Below, in pieces: positions 17,014-25,818 of a stretch of 64,000 nt of DNA (position 1 is the first letter of the stretch; every line of letters starts with the position of its first letter). The stretch comes from Bradyrhizobium canariense. GTDB lineage: Bacteria; Pseudomonadota; Alphaproteobacteria; Rhizobiales; Xanthobacteraceae. The notes under the pieces are model-generated. The model saw only the letters and a list, made by a program, of their open reading frames with translations. It did no database searches and was not told the origin of the DNA. The translations under genes and the position numbers were made by a program. The DNA is taken from contig NZ_VSST01000019.1 in the NCBI RefSeq assembly GCF_019402665.1, positions 124,001-188,000 on the forward strand, read 5' to 3'.

Positions 17014-18296
17014 CGCGTGTTGCCCTCATCAATCCAAACTGGGATTTTGGCGGCAGCATCTATTTCGGCTGCCGATCCCCTCACCTTCCGCTCGAACTCG
17101 GGATCTCCGAGCATTATTTGAAGGCGGCCGGGCACAAGACGCTGCTGCTCGACGCCCACATGTTCGATCTTTCCCTCGCCGATATCGAAGCCGAGCTGCG
17201 CGCGTTCGGCCCCGACCAGATCGTCATCACGACGGCACCGACCTATCTATTCTGGCGCTGTGCCCCTCCCGAGCTCCGCGTTCCGCAGGAGCTCGCGAGG
17301 GCGGTGCGCGATTTGGCTCCGATCCTGATCGCGGTGGGCCCGCATGGCTCGACTGTGCCAAGGACCGCGCTTCAAAAGCTCGGCACCGATATCGTCGTGA
17401 TGGGCGAGTGCGAGGCGTCCTTGCTGCGTCTCGCCAATGGCGAGCGGGACTTTCCGGGCCTGTGCTTCGCCGATGGCGCATCGCTCCGTGTCAATGGCGG
17501 CCCGCAGGCCGTCGCGTTCAAGGATCAGCCGCCGCTCGACTGGCCGGAGGAGATGATCCGGCGGCACCATCATCACCATCATCGTTTCGAAGCCGAGCCG
17601 CAGGCGCCGGGAGCCGAGGTCGAGTCGTCCAGGGGATGTCCGTACAACTGCACCTTCTGCGCCAAGGAGAATTTCCGCAACGCTTACCGCAAGCGGCCTG
17701 CCTCCATCGTTCTCGAAGAGATCGACGGCCTGCGTCATCAGGGCATCGAATACGTCTATTTCATCGACGAGATTTTCCTTCCGAACGCGGAACTGCTGGA
17801 AGGGCTGACCACACGCGGGCTGAAGTTCGGTGTGCAGACCCGCATCGACCTCTGGAAGCCGGATATGCTCGCGCTGCTCGGCCGCGCCGGCTGCGTCTCG
17901 ATTGAAGCCGGCATCGAGAGCCTCACGGTCGAGGGCCGCGCCGCGCTCGCCAAGAACTGCAAGATGACGACCGACCAGCTTGCCGAACGGCTGGTTGAAG
18001 CGCGCCGTCACGTTCCTTTCGTCCAGGCCAATTTGATCGAAGTTCCCGAGGATGATGATCCCGTCGTGCAGCGCTGGCGCCGCACCATGCAGGATGCCGG
18101 CATCTGGGCCAACGATCCGGTCCCGCTGTATCCCTATCCGGGCTCGCCGGATTATCGAAAGCTGTGGGGCGAGCCCGACGATTTCGCCTGGGAGCGCGCA
18201 CACCGGCACTATCTTGCGATGTTCGACCAGTTCAGCGACGTGCAGAACGATCGCCCGGTCCCGCTCGAGACTCTCGAACTGCAGGTGACATCATGA
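17010..18296 (+). CDS. B12-binding-domain radical SAM protein
   Basis: 428 residues. N-terminal ~150 residues form a Rossmann-like cobalamin-binding domain (VALINPNWDFGGS ... VGPHGSTVP ... VMGECEASLLRL). The radical SAM core follows, with C210-x3-C214-x2-C217 (CPYNCTFC) for the 4Fe-4S cluster and YFIDEIF and SIEAGIES strands. Members catalyse methylation at unactivated carbon or carbon-carbon rearrangements. A natural run of six histidines (186-191) lies in the linker before the cluster. Its position between NDP-sugar epimerases and glycosyltransferases suggests modification of a sugar or inositol carbon skeleton (inference). Confidence 0.87.
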   Translation: MTRVALINPNWDFGGSIYFGCRSPHLPLELGISEHYLKAAGHKTLLLDAHMFDLSLADIEAELRAFGPDQIVITTAPTYLFWRCAPPELRVPQELARAVRDLAPILIAVGPHGSTVPRTALQKLGTDIVVMGECEASLLRLANGERDFPGLCFADGASLRVNGGPQAVAFKDQPPLDWPEEMIRRHHHHHHRFEAEPQAPGAEVESSRGCPYNCTFCAKENFRNAYRKRPASIVLEEIDGLRHQGIEYVYFIDEIFLPNAELLEGLTTRGLKFGVQTRIDLWKPDMLALLGRAGCVSIEAGIESLTVEGRAALAKNCKMTTDQLAERLVEARRHVPFVQANLIEVPEDDDPVVQRWRRTMQDAGIWANDPVPLYPYPGSPDYRKLWGEPDDFAWERAHRHYLAMFDQFSDVQNDRPVPLETLELQVTS

Positions 18297-19396
18297 GCCG
18301 CAGCTCGCAGCTCAGGATCCTGATGACGACCGATACCGTCGGGGGCGTCTGGACCTACTCGTCCTCTCTTGCTTCGTCCCTTGCTGCGAAGGGCGCCGAC
18401 GTCACCCTTGTGACGATGGGTCCGCGCGCGCGAGCCGGCCAGCTTGAGATGCTGCGTGGCTCGCGGGTCCGCCTGATCGAAACGGACCTTGCACTCGAAT
18501 GGCAGGACCCGGAAGGACGAGATCTGCCCCAGGCCAGGCGCGTCCTTGCGAAGCTCGAAACCGGAATCAGGCCCGACGTCGTTCACCTCAATAGTTTTCG
18601 CGAGGCGACCTTCGCCTGGCGCGCTCCGGTGGTCGTCGTCGCACATTCCTGCGTCAACTCCTGGGGGCTCGCCTGCCGCGATACGAGCTGGCTCGGCGAA
18701 CCGAAATGGCGCGGCTACACCGAACGGGTGACGGCCGCACTCGACACCGCACAGGCCTGGGTTTGTCCCAGCCAGTCCTTCAACGATGACATTGCGGAAA
18801 TCTATCGGCCTCGCTCGCGCGGCATCGTGATCTGGAATGGAATTGGCCCTCAGGGTCTCGCGGGACGGAAGCAAGACATGATCTTTGCGGCGGGCCGGCT
18901 CTGGGACCGCGCCAAGAACATCGAGGTCCTGGCGGCTGCGGCGCCTGGGCTGGACTGGCCCGTTCAGGTTGCCGGGCCGGTGAACGAGTGCCCTTCGGCT
19001 TCCGTCACATGGCTCGGGCATTTGCCTCACGAAGCCATGCGCGCGCACTTGCAGCACGCCGCTATCTTTGCCAGCCCCGCGCTCTATGAGCCGTTCGGCC
19101 TCTCCGTTCTGGAAGCCGCGGCGGCGGGATGCGCTCTCGTCCTGTCCGACATTCCCACTTTCAGGGAATTGTGGAGCGGGGCCGCGCTGTTCGTCGACCC
19201 CACCGACAGCAAGGCGCTGCATCGAGCACTCGCGGATCTGTGCACCGACGATCGCGAGCGAGTGCGGCTGCAACGTGCCGCCTTTGAGCATTCCCTGACC
19301 TACTCGCTGACCCGAACCACGAGCGCCTATCTCAGCCTCTACGAGGAGCTGCTTGCTGACCATCACGCGCCCGCCCCCATGGAGGTACGCGCATGA
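18293..19396 (+). CDS. GT4-type glycosyltransferase
   Basis: 367 residues of a GT-B fold, group 1 family. N-terminal TTDTVGGVWTYSSSLA is an acceptor-side loop; the C-terminal donor site shows FASPALYEPFGLSVLEAAAAGCALVLSD split over the E-x7-E region. The ATG at 18293 overlaps the radical SAM stop, and in-frame sequence upstream is a shadow of that gene. It adds one residue of the cluster product from an NDP-sugar donor. Confidence 0.88.
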   Translation: MSRSSQLRILMTTDTVGGVWTYSSSLASSLAAKGADVTLVTMGPRARAGQLEMLRGSRVRLIETDLALEWQDPEGRDLPQARRVLAKLETGIRPDVVHLNSFREATFAWRAPVVVVAHSCVNSWGLACRDTSWLGEPKWRGYTERVTAALDTAQAWVCPSQSFNDDIAEIYRPRSRGIVIWNGIGPQGLAGRKQDMIFAAGRLWDRAKNIEVLAAAAPGLDWPVQVAGPVNECPSASVTWLGHLPHEAMRAHLQHAAIFASPALYEPFGLSVLEAAAAGCALVLSDIPTFRELWSGAALFVDPTDSKALHRALADLCTDDRERVRLQRAAFEHSLTYSLTRTTSAYLSLYEELLADHHAPAPMEVRA

Positions 19397-20523
19397 AATG
19401 CGTTCTGTTCTACCACGCGTTCACCTCCTGCTGGAACAACGGCAATGCCCATTTCCTGCGCGGCTATGCCCGCGAACTTCACGCGCTCGGTCATGAAGTC
19501 GTCGTGTTCGAGCCGATCGACGGCTGGAGCCGATTGAATGCGATCCGCGAGGGTGGCAGTCAGACGATGGAGGATATTCCAACGCTGTTTCCCGGCATCG
19601 GCATCCGCCGCTACGACGCCTCCCTTGATCTCGATGAAGCCTTGCACGGTGCCGACCTCGTCGTCGTCCACGAATGGAATTCGCCTGATCTGATCGCAGA
19701 CATCGGATCGAGACGGGCTCACGGCGCTCCGTTCACGCTGCTGTTCCACGACACCCATCATCGCGCCGTCAGCGCGCCGGACGAACTTGCGCAGTTCGAC
19801 CTCGACGGCTTCGACGGTGTGCTCGCCTTCGGCGAGGTCCTTCGTCAAATCTATCTGAAGCTCGGCTGGGCCGACCGGGCCTTCACCTGGCACGAGGCGG
19901 CCGACATCGCCCTGTACCATCCGCTGCCGCATGTCGAGCGCACCGACGATGTCGTCTGGATCGGAAATTGGGGCGACGGCGAACGCAGCACCGAGCTCAA
20001 CGAATTTCTGGTCGAACCCGTGGCCGAGCTGAAGCTGCGCGCGGGGGTCTATGGCGTCCGCTATTCGGACGGGGCGCTCGACACCATTCAGGCGGCAGGC
20101 ATTCGGTATGGCGGCTGGCTGCCCGCACACTGGGCTCCCATCGCTTTCGCCGGCGCACGCGCGACTGTCCACGTTCCCCGCGGCCCCTATGTCCGCTTGC
20201 TTCCGGGCATTCCAACCATTCGCGTCTTCGAGGCGATGGCCTGCGGCATTCCACTGGTCTCGGCCCCCTGGTCGGATGCGGAAGGCCTGTTCCCGGAAGG
20301 TGCCTATCTCGGCGCCTCCGACGGCACCGAAATGAAGCGGGCGCTTCGTGCGCTGCTCGATGACCGGGAGTTATGGTCCTCCACCGTGGAGACCGGACTC
20401 CGGACAATCAAGGAACGTCACACCTGCCGTCACCGGGCGGAGCAGCTTGTCGGCATCGTGCAGGACCTCCGGGTCACAGGCCACTCCAAAAAGCCCCTGC
20501 GATACATCGGAGCCTCCGCATGA
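19393..20523 (+). CDS. CgeB-like glycosyltransferase B
   Basis: 376 residues. N-terminal FYHAFTSCWNNGNAHFLRG corresponds to the SSWGNGHAT loop of the paralogues. C-terminal TIRVFEAMACGIPLVSAPW corresponds to the donor-binding segment. VHEWNSPDLI and TLLFHDTHHRAV are distinctive for this member. It is translationally coupled at both ends. Clear family, unknown donor and acceptor. Confidence 0.8.
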   Translation: MKCVLFYHAFTSCWNNGNAHFLRGYARELHALGHEVVVFEPIDGWSRLNAIREGGSQTMEDIPTLFPGIGIRRYDASLDLDEALHGADLVVVHEWNSPDLIADIGSRRAHGAPFTLLFHDTHHRAVSAPDELAQFDLDGFDGVLAFGEVLRQIYLKLGWADRAFTWHEAADIALYHPLPHVERTDDVVWIGNWGDGERSTELNEFLVEPVAELKLRAGVYGVRYSDGALDTIQAAGIRYGGWLPAHWAPIAFAGARATVHVPRGPYVRLLPGIPTIRVFEAMACGIPLVSAPWSDAEGLFPEGAYLGASDGTEMKRALRALLDDRELWSSTVETGLRTIKERHTCRHRAEQLVGIVQDLRVTGHSKKPLRYIGASA

Positions 20524-21608
20524 AGATCTGCTTCTTCGGGTCCAGCCTCGTCTCATCCTACTGGAACGGTGCTGCCACCTATTACCGCGGCATGCTGAAG
20601 GAGATTGTGGCCCTCGGCCACGACGTCACATTCTTCGAGCCCGATGCCTTCGAGCGCCAGGCCCATCGCGACATCGACGATCCGGACTGGGCGAAGGTGG
20701 TGGTCTACGCCGCGACGCCCGACGGCTGGCGAAGCTCGCTTGAGGAAGCGGCCCGCTCGGCCGACATGCTGGTCAAGGCCAGCGGCGTCGGCGTCTTCGA
20801 TCGGGAGCTGGAGAACGCGGTCGCTGAAATTCCGTCGAATGCGATGCGCATCTACTGGGACGTCGATGCCCCCGCGACGCTGGAGTCGGTGGCGGACAAT
20901 CCAGACCATCATCTGCGCCATGCGATCCGGTCCTACGACATGGTTTTGACCTATGGCGGCGGCGATGCTGTCGTATCCGCTTATCGCGGCATCGGCGCGC
21001 GAGACTGCGTGCCGATCTACAATGCGCTCGACCCCACCACGCACTTTCCGGCGCCGCCCAATGCGCACTTCACCTGCGATCTGAGCTTGCTGGCAAACCG
21101 CCTCCCTGATCGCGAGCAGCGCGTCGAGCGGTTCTTTATCGATGTCGCCTGCCGATTGCCGGACAAGACGTTCGTGCTCGGTGGATCGGGGTGGGACTCG
21201 AAAGACACGCCAGCCAATCTGCACAAGGTCGGGCATGTCGGGACCGGCGACCACAACGCGTTTTTCGGCTCCGCTCTGGCTACGCTGAACGTCAATCGCG
21301 ATAGCATGGCCCGCTACGGCTTCTCGCCGCCAACGCGCGTGTTCGAAGCCATCGGTGCCGGAGCCTGCCTGATCACCGACCAGTGGGACGGCATCGATCA
21401 TTTTCTCGAACCAGATCGCGAGGTGCTAGTGGCCGCGAGCGGGGCCGAGGTCGCAGAGCATCTTGCCGCACTGCGCCTCGACCGGGCTCAGGCGATCGCA
21501 GCGCGCGCTCGTGCGCGCATTCTGAGCCATCACACCTACCGGCAGCGCGCGCGCCAGTTCAACGATCTCTTTGCCGCAAGCAGTTCGCGAATCGAGGCAG
21601 CAGAATGA
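20520..21608 (+). CDS. CgeB-like glycosyltransferase C
   Basis: 362 residues. GSSLVSSYWNGAATYYRGML at the N-terminus and PTRVFEAIGAGACLITDQWDGIDHFLEPDREV at the C-terminus (conserved points FEA.GAG and the Asp-rich segment) fit the CgeB/Glyco_trans_1_2 family. A DVDAPATLESV block parallels DTPVTLAKL of the other members. Starts at the ATG overlapping the previous stop. Residues upstream in frame shadow the preceding gene. Confidence 0.82.
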   Translation: MKICFFGSSLVSSYWNGAATYYRGMLKEIVALGHDVTFFEPDAFERQAHRDIDDPDWAKVVVYAATPDGWRSSLEEAARSADMLVKASGVGVFDRELENAVAEIPSNAMRIYWDVDAPATLESVADNPDHHLRHAIRSYDMVLTYGGGDAVVSAYRGIGARDCVPIYNALDPTTHFPAPPNAHFTCDLSLLANRLPDREQRVERFFIDVACRLPDKTFVLGGSGWDSKDTPANLHKVGHVGTGDHNAFFGSALATLNVNRDSMARYGFSPPTRVFEAIGAGACLITDQWDGIDHFLEPDREVLVAASGAEVAEHLAALRLDRAQAIAARARARILSHHTYRQRARQFNDLFAASSSRIEAAE

Positions 21609-22729
21609 ACCTCACCATCGTCGTCGTCGGTCTTTCGGTTACTTCGTCCTGGGGCAACGGTCATGCCACGACCTACCGCGCCCTGATCGAAGCCCTGGCA
21701 CGACGAGGTCACCACGTCACGTTTCTGGAACGCGACGTCCCCTGGTATCGCGAGCATCGCGATCTTGCCAAGCCTTCCGCTTGGACCGTCGAGCTTTATC
21801 AATCCTTGAAGGACATCCCGCAGCGTTTCGGCAAGATAATCCGCGATGCCGATCTGGTGGTCATTGGCTCCTACGTGCCCGACGGCATCGCGATCTCCGA
21901 ATGGATCACGACCCACGCCCGGGGGATTACCGCCTTCTACGACATCGACACGCCGGTCACGCTTGCCAAGCTCGAGCAGGGCCTGGACTATCTTTCCGCG
22001 GCGATGATCCCGCGCTTCGACCTTTATTTGTCCTTTGCCGGCGGCCCGGTGCCCGGCATGATTGAGGAGAACTATGGCAGTCCGCTGGCGCGGGTGCTGT
22101 ATTGCAGTGCCGACACCGACATCTACGCGCCACAACGCGTGGAGAAGAAGTGGGCATTAGGCTATCTCGGAACCTATAGCGAGGACCGGCAACCGGTTCT
22201 GGAGCAGTTGCTGCTCGCCCCTGCTCGCACTCTGTCACGCGAGCAATTCGTCGTCGCCGGGGCGCAGTATCCCGATGAGGTGGTCTGGCCCGCCAATGTC
22301 GCCCGGATCGAGCACCTCACGCCCAGACATCATCCGGGATTTTACGCAGAGCAACGCTTTACGCTAAACGCCACCCGCGCCGACATGCGCGCGCTCGGCT
22401 TCTCGCCCAGCGTTCGGCTGTTCGAAGCGGCCGCGTGCGGCACGCCCGTCATCTCGGACCGGTGGCCTGGAATCGAGACCGTCTTCGAGCCTTTCCGGGA
22501 AATCCTGCTCGCATCGAGCCCCCGCGACGTCGTGGAGATCCTGCGCGACATGCCCGAGGAGCGGAGGCGCACGATCGCGGAAAACGCACGGCGGCGCGTT
22601 CTGGCCGACCACACCTCCGACCATCGCGCCCGGCAAGTGGAGACCTACTACGCCGAGGCATCGGTCCGTCGCCGTCGGAAAGCCCCGCAACTTCCCGCCT
22701 CGCGTCCCATGCAGGTCGCTCAAATCTGA
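21605..22729 (+). CDS. CgeB-like glycosyltransferase D (paralogue of A)
   Basis: 374 residues. Very close in layout to the 9805-10908 protein: [60 protein letters not shown] and [10 protein letters not shown]. The two copies bracket the cluster, pointing to duplication with later specialisation. The C-terminus adds a basic tail (RRRRKAP). It overlaps the previous stop and ends 11 bases before the decarboxylase gene. Confidence 0.82.
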   Translation: MNLTIVVVGLSVTSSWGNGHATTYRALIEALARRGHHVTFLERDVPWYREHRDLAKPSAWTVELYQSLKDIPQRFGKIIRDADLVVIGSYVPDGIAISEWITTHARGITAFYDIDTPVTLAKLEQGLDYLSAAMIPRFDLYLSFAGGPVPGMIEENYGSPLARVLYCSADTDIYAPQRVEKKWALGYLGTYSEDRQPVLEQLLLAPARTLSREQFVVAGAQYPDEVVWPANVARIEHLTPRHHPGFYAEQRFTLNATRADMRALGFSPSVRLFEAAACGTPVISDRWPGIETVFEPFREILLASSPRDVVEILRDMPEERRRTIAENARRRVLADHTSDHRARQVETYYAEASVRRRRKAPQLPASRPMQVAQI

Positions 22730-22740
22730 AAGGCACCACC

Positions 22741-23808
22741 ATGACACTTCAGACCCGCATCAACGCGTCCCGCCGCTCCCCCACCGTTCTGGTGGCCGGC
22801 GGCGCCGGCTTCATCGGATCCCACCTCTGCGACTCGCTTCTGCAGCGCGGCCACACCGTGATCTGTCTCGACAACCTGTTTACGGGAAGGATCGACAACA
22901 TCCGGCCGCTGCTCAATCATCCGAATTTTCGCTTCATCGAACATGACGTGCGCGATCCCGTCGAGATCGACGGCGACATCGACCGGATCTACAGCCTCGC
23001 CTGCCCGGCGTCGCCCCGTCACTATCAGAAGGATCCGGTCGGCACGATGAAGACGTGCGTGCTCGGCACCATCAACATGCTGGAGCTCGCGCAGCGGAAA
23101 GGCGCGCGGGTGCTGCAGGCATCAACCAGCGAGGTCTACGGCGATCCGGAGGTCCATCCCCAGCCGGAAACCTATCTCGGCAACGTCAATCCGATCGGGC
23201 CCCGGGCCTGCTACGACGAGGGCAAGCGGGCCGCGGAAACGCTGATGTTCGATTACCATCGCATGTACGGGGTCGAAATCAAGGTCGCGCGCATCTTCAA
23301 CACGTACGGACCCCGGATGCTGGAGAATGACGGACGCGTGGTCTCCAACTTCATCGTGCAGGCACTTCGCGGAGAGCCGATCACGATCTATGGAGGTGGT
23401 ACGCAGACCAGGAGCTTCTGCTTCGTCGACGATCTCGTGCACGGCCTCCAGCTGCTCATGGAGAGTTCGTCTTCGATTACCGGTCCGTGCAATCTGGGCA
23501 ATCCCCACGAGGTCACCATCGAGGCCATTGCGCGCGACGTGCTGGCGTACACGGAATCAATTTCCCCGCTCCGGTTCGAGGAGTTGCCCAAGGACGATCC
23601 AAAGCGCCGCAAACCGGTGATCGACACAGCCGTTCGAGCGCTGGGATGGCGCCCGCGCGTGGCGCTCAAAGACGGTCTCAAGGCGACGATCGCCTATTTC
23701 GCCATGCGCATGGCCGGGGAAGCGCCGGCACTCGTTCCGGCCATTGCACCGCGCCGGGGCGGACGTACCGGGGCACGCGGCAAGCTGACGATCGCCGATC
23801 GGCAGTGA
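22741..23808 (+). CDS. UDP-glucuronate decarboxylase (UDP-xylose synthase) family
   Basis: 355 residues. [12 protein letters not shown] near residue 20, [11 protein letters not shown] and catalytic Y158-D-E-G-K162-R are the diagnostic motifs of UDP-glucuronic acid decarboxylases, which make UDP-xylose with bound [13 protein letters not shown] and [14 protein letters not shown] are also conserved. It would supply a pentose donor to the glycosyltransferases. A preferred ATG at 22741 lies after AAAGGCACC. The last ~25 residues are basic and not conserved in the family. Last gene of the cluster. Confidence 0.9.
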   Translation: MTLQTRINASRRSPTVLVAGGAGFIGSHLCDSLLQRGHTVICLDNLFTGRIDNIRPLLNHPNFRFIEHDVRDPVEIDGDIDRIYSLACPASPRHYQKDPVGTMKTCVLGTINMLELAQRKGARVLQASTSEVYGDPEVHPQPETYLGNVNPIGPRACYDEGKRAAETLMFDYHRMYGVEIKVARIFNTYGPRMLENDGRVVSNFIVQALRGEPITIYGGGTQTRSFCFVDDLVHGLQLLMESSSSITGPCNLGNPHEVTIEAIARDVLAYTESISPLRFEELPKDDPKRRKPVIDTAVRALGWRPRVALKDGLKATIAYFAMRMAGEAPALVPAIAPRRGGRTGARGKLTIADRQ

Positions 23809-23831
23809 TCAGCGGAACTCCTCGCGAGCCC

Positions 23832-24092
23832 TCAAGCCCGTGAAGCAGCCGCGCCGCGGACCGACTTGCAGAGGTTCTCGAGATGGTACTGGTATTCGGA
23901 GATCGCGCGGTTCGCCATCCGGATCCGATTTTCCTGGCCTTCCTGGACCATCATGGTGATGCGTTGGGCTAGAAATACGCACGCATCGAATTCATCGTGG
24001 ATCGCTCCACTACGGGCGAGAAAGTCCCATGCGATCTCATAGGCCTGTTCGGCAGCAGGATTGCGGTAGTCGTTGAAGATGATGTGCGTCAT
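23832..24092 (-). CDS. Small conserved hypothetical protein
   Basis: 86 residues from the ATG at 24092 (an ATG at 24170 would add 26 less convincing residues). Mostly alpha-helical and amphipathic: NDYRNPAAEQAYEIAWDFLARSG, FDACVFLAQRITMMVQEGQ and NRAISEYQYHL. No known domain recognised. It is convergent with the glycan cluster and divergent from the small membrane gene at 24236, whose promoter region it shares. Confidence 0.55.
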   Translation of the reverse strand: MTHIIFNDYRNPAAEQAYEIAWDFLARSGAIHDEFDACVFLAQRITMMVQEGQENRIRMANRAISEYQYHLENLCKSVRGAAASRA

Positions 24093-24177
24093 GACAGCAA
24101 AACGCGGATGAGAGGGTTTCGGTCCTGCGAGCCCATATGACAGCGCAGGCAGCCTCGGCGGCCGATACATGCCCGTA

Positions 24178-24202
24178 GGAACGAACGATTCCTGCCCGTG
24201 TT
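24178..24202 (+). promoter_or_regulatory. EcfG-like promoter before small membrane-protein gene
   Basis: GGAAC (24178-24182), 16 bases, then TGTT (24199-24202): one mismatch to GGAAC-N16-CGTT. As at 7971 and 14699, GGAACGAAC begins an inverted repeat (AGGAACGAACGATTCCT). It lies 34 bases ahead of the ATG at 24236. Confidence 0.5.
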
Positions 24203-24235
24203 GACCTCGCAGTTCCTACCGACGGCTTTTTGTTC

Positions 24236-24589
24236 ATGGTCAAGGATCTATCGCGTGAAACGGAGAAGGACGGCACCCGGAAGCTGATGATGGCGGGATC
24301 GGGAGTGGCCGCGGTCCTGTTTGTGGGGTTCATCGTCTGGTTCGCCGTCCCGCAGATGTTCGGGGCAACGGACTATCTGGGCCGCCCCTCCACAGGAGCC
24401 GGCTGCCTCAACGATCAGCAGCGCGAACAGCTCCGCTCCATCCTCTCATCAGCGCATGACCCCGCGATGGATCGCCCGAATTTCGAGATGATGATCGGTA
24501 CTTCCGTGCCGCGCCAGTACGCTGATCGCGTGCCGCCGCATCGACGGATTGTAGAGAGGACAGCTTATGCCGAAAGCAAAAGAACCTGA
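24236..24589 (+). CDS. Small single-pass membrane protein, unknown
   Basis: 117 residues from ATG 24236. A short charged N-terminus (VKDLSRETEKDGTRK) is followed by one membrane segment (VAAVLFVGFIVWFAV), then a soluble tail with GAGCLNDQQREQLRS. The last part overlaps the next gene by 23 bases and is of uncertain reality. The upstream EcfG-like motif suggests stress induction. Confidence 0.55.
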   Translation: MVKDLSRETEKDGTRKLMMAGSGVAAVLFVGFIVWFAVPQMFGATDYLGRPSTGAGCLNDQQREQLRSILSSAHDPAMDRPNFEMMIGTSVPRQYADRVPPHRRIVERTAYAESKRT

Positions 24590-24755
24590 AAACGATCCGA
24601 GAGAAACCCCGGTCGACGATCCGCGACAGCAGACCGATTTGCCAACCCACCGGCAGACGGACCAGCCTTGGCAGGGGAATCCCGAGAAGGAGCAGATCGA
24701 CCCAAAGCGTCCCCCGATTGATCTGGAGCGGTGGCAAAAATCGAATACCCACTAG
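24567..24755 (+). CDS. Small hydrophilic protein, unknown
   Basis: 62 residues, rich in Pro, Asp, Gln and Lys (DPRQQTDLPTHRQTDQPW), with no hydrophobic core, so probably intrinsically disordered. GAGAGGACAG ribosome site in front. Overlaps the end of the preceding small gene and may share its transcript. Hydrophilin-like stress proteins have this composition, but no family is recognised. Confidence 0.55.
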   Translation: MPKAKEPENDPRETPVDDPRQQTDLPTHRQTDQPWQGNPEKEQIDPKRPPIDLERWQKSNTH

Positions 24756-24775
24756 CTGCGACGCACGTACCTCGT

Positions 24776-25234
24776 TCACGCGTCGAGCTCATGGATGGTG
24801 GGCCGCAGGTCGCCCTCATCCAGATCGAGCGTCGCCAGCGTGATCGGCAGCTTGAAGCGCCTCGGACCGGCGCTCCCGGGATTCAGGAAAAGCACTCCGT
24901 TGATCGTGTTGACCTGCACCCGGTGCGAATGTCCTGATATCACCACGTTCACACCGGTTGCCGCAGGGTCGATGGCGAGCGTCTTGAGATCGTGCAGAAG
25001 ATAGAAGCAACGAGCGCCGAGGCGCACCGTTTCGGTTTCGGGATAGCGCCTCGCCCAGCTGCCGACGTCGACGTTTCCCCTGATGGCGGTGACAGGTGCT
25101 ATTCGGCAAAGCCGCTCCAGAACCTCCGGCGCGCCGATATCACCGGCGTGGAGGATATGCGACACTCCCGCAAGACAGCGCTCGGCCTCCGGCCGGAGAA
25201 GGCCATGCGTATCCGAGATCACGCCGATCCTCAT
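24776..25234 (-). CDS. YfcE/MJ0936-type metallophosphoesterase
   Basis: 152 residues from the second ATG (MRIGVISDTHG); an ATG two codons earlier is possible. Metal ligands D8 and H10 in ISDTHG, then HAGDIG, RGNVD, and the SGHSH pair are all present. Small calcineurin-like phosphodiesterases of this type hydrolyse phosphodiester or phosphoprotein substrates in vitro; the cellular substrate is unknown. Convergent with the small gene at 24567. Confidence 0.9.
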   Translation of the reverse strand: MRIGVISDTHGLLRPEAERCLAGVSHILHAGDIGAPEVLERLCRIAPVTAIRGNVDVGSWARRYPETETVRLGARCFYLLHDLKTLAIDPAATGVNVVISGHSHRVQVNTINGVLFLNPGSAGPRRFKLPITLATLDLDEGDLRPTIHELDA

Positions 25235-25461
25235 CAACATGTCAGGCCGGGACTTCAGTGCAGGACATCCATTGGCACTTTCCCGATCTCCTCACCCTCC
25301 TGGTTCGTGACCAGGATAGAAAAATGACGATTCCTGAGTTCGGGACGCTCCGCGAGGCTTTTTCTCGGACAACGCAGTCCCGCAAGCGGGGCTCCGACGA
25401 CTACGGGTCGGGAGTACAAAATCGCAGGAGATAGTAGTTAGGGGTGCAAAATCGCGGAATT

Positions 25462-25538
25462 TGGTAGCGGGAGAGGGACTCGAACCCCCGACCCCAGGAT
25501 TATGATTCCCGTGCTCTAACCAGCTGAGCTACCCCGCC
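25462..25538 (-). tRNA. tRNA-Met (CAT), elongator type
   Basis: 77 nt including encoded CCA. Read on the minus strand, it has acceptor GGCGGGG, D arm GCTC/GAGC, anticodon stem CGGGA/TCCTG with loop ATCATAA (anticodon CAT), and T arm GGGGGTTCGAGTCCCTC. The anticodon stem lacks the three G-C pairs of initiator tRNA, so it is the elongator. The first acceptor pair is G-U. Confidence 0.95.
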
Positions 25539-25706
25539 ACAGGGTCGCGAGGGCCTGACAAGGCCGATCTCGCGAACGCGCGGCATATAAGGAAGGGGGC
25601 GGCGGGCTGTCAATCCGCCTTCGCTTCCGCTTAGCGAAAGCTTCGGCGGACATGGCCGCGGGTGGAGACGAATTGGCTTGTTTTGAGCTTAATTTCCGGC
25701 CGCACC

Positions 25707-25793
25707 GTCATGGCCGGGCTTGTCCCAGCCATCCACGGACTTCTTCGCTGCCGCCGAGAACGTGGATGCCCGGGACGAGCCCGGGCATGACGA
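25707..25793. repeat. Palindromic intergenic element, family C
   Basis: Arms GTCATGGCCGGGCTTG...ATCCACG and CGTGGATGCCCGGGAC...GGGCATGAC pair across a ~20-base centre. It resembles dispersed palindromic repeats of Bradyrhizobium genomes. Lies between tRNA-Met and a small exported-protein gene. Confidence 0.7.
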
Positions 25794-25818
25794 CGAGATT
25801 GGGGATGCGGAACAGGGC

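Noticed and set aside
17565..17582. Affinity-tag or vector contamination from the His6 run
   Set aside because: It sits inside an intact native operon gene with mixed CAC/CAT codons and no vector sequence around.
25462..25538. Initiator tRNA-Met
   Set aside because: The three consecutive G-C pairs in the anticodon stem that mark initiators are absent.
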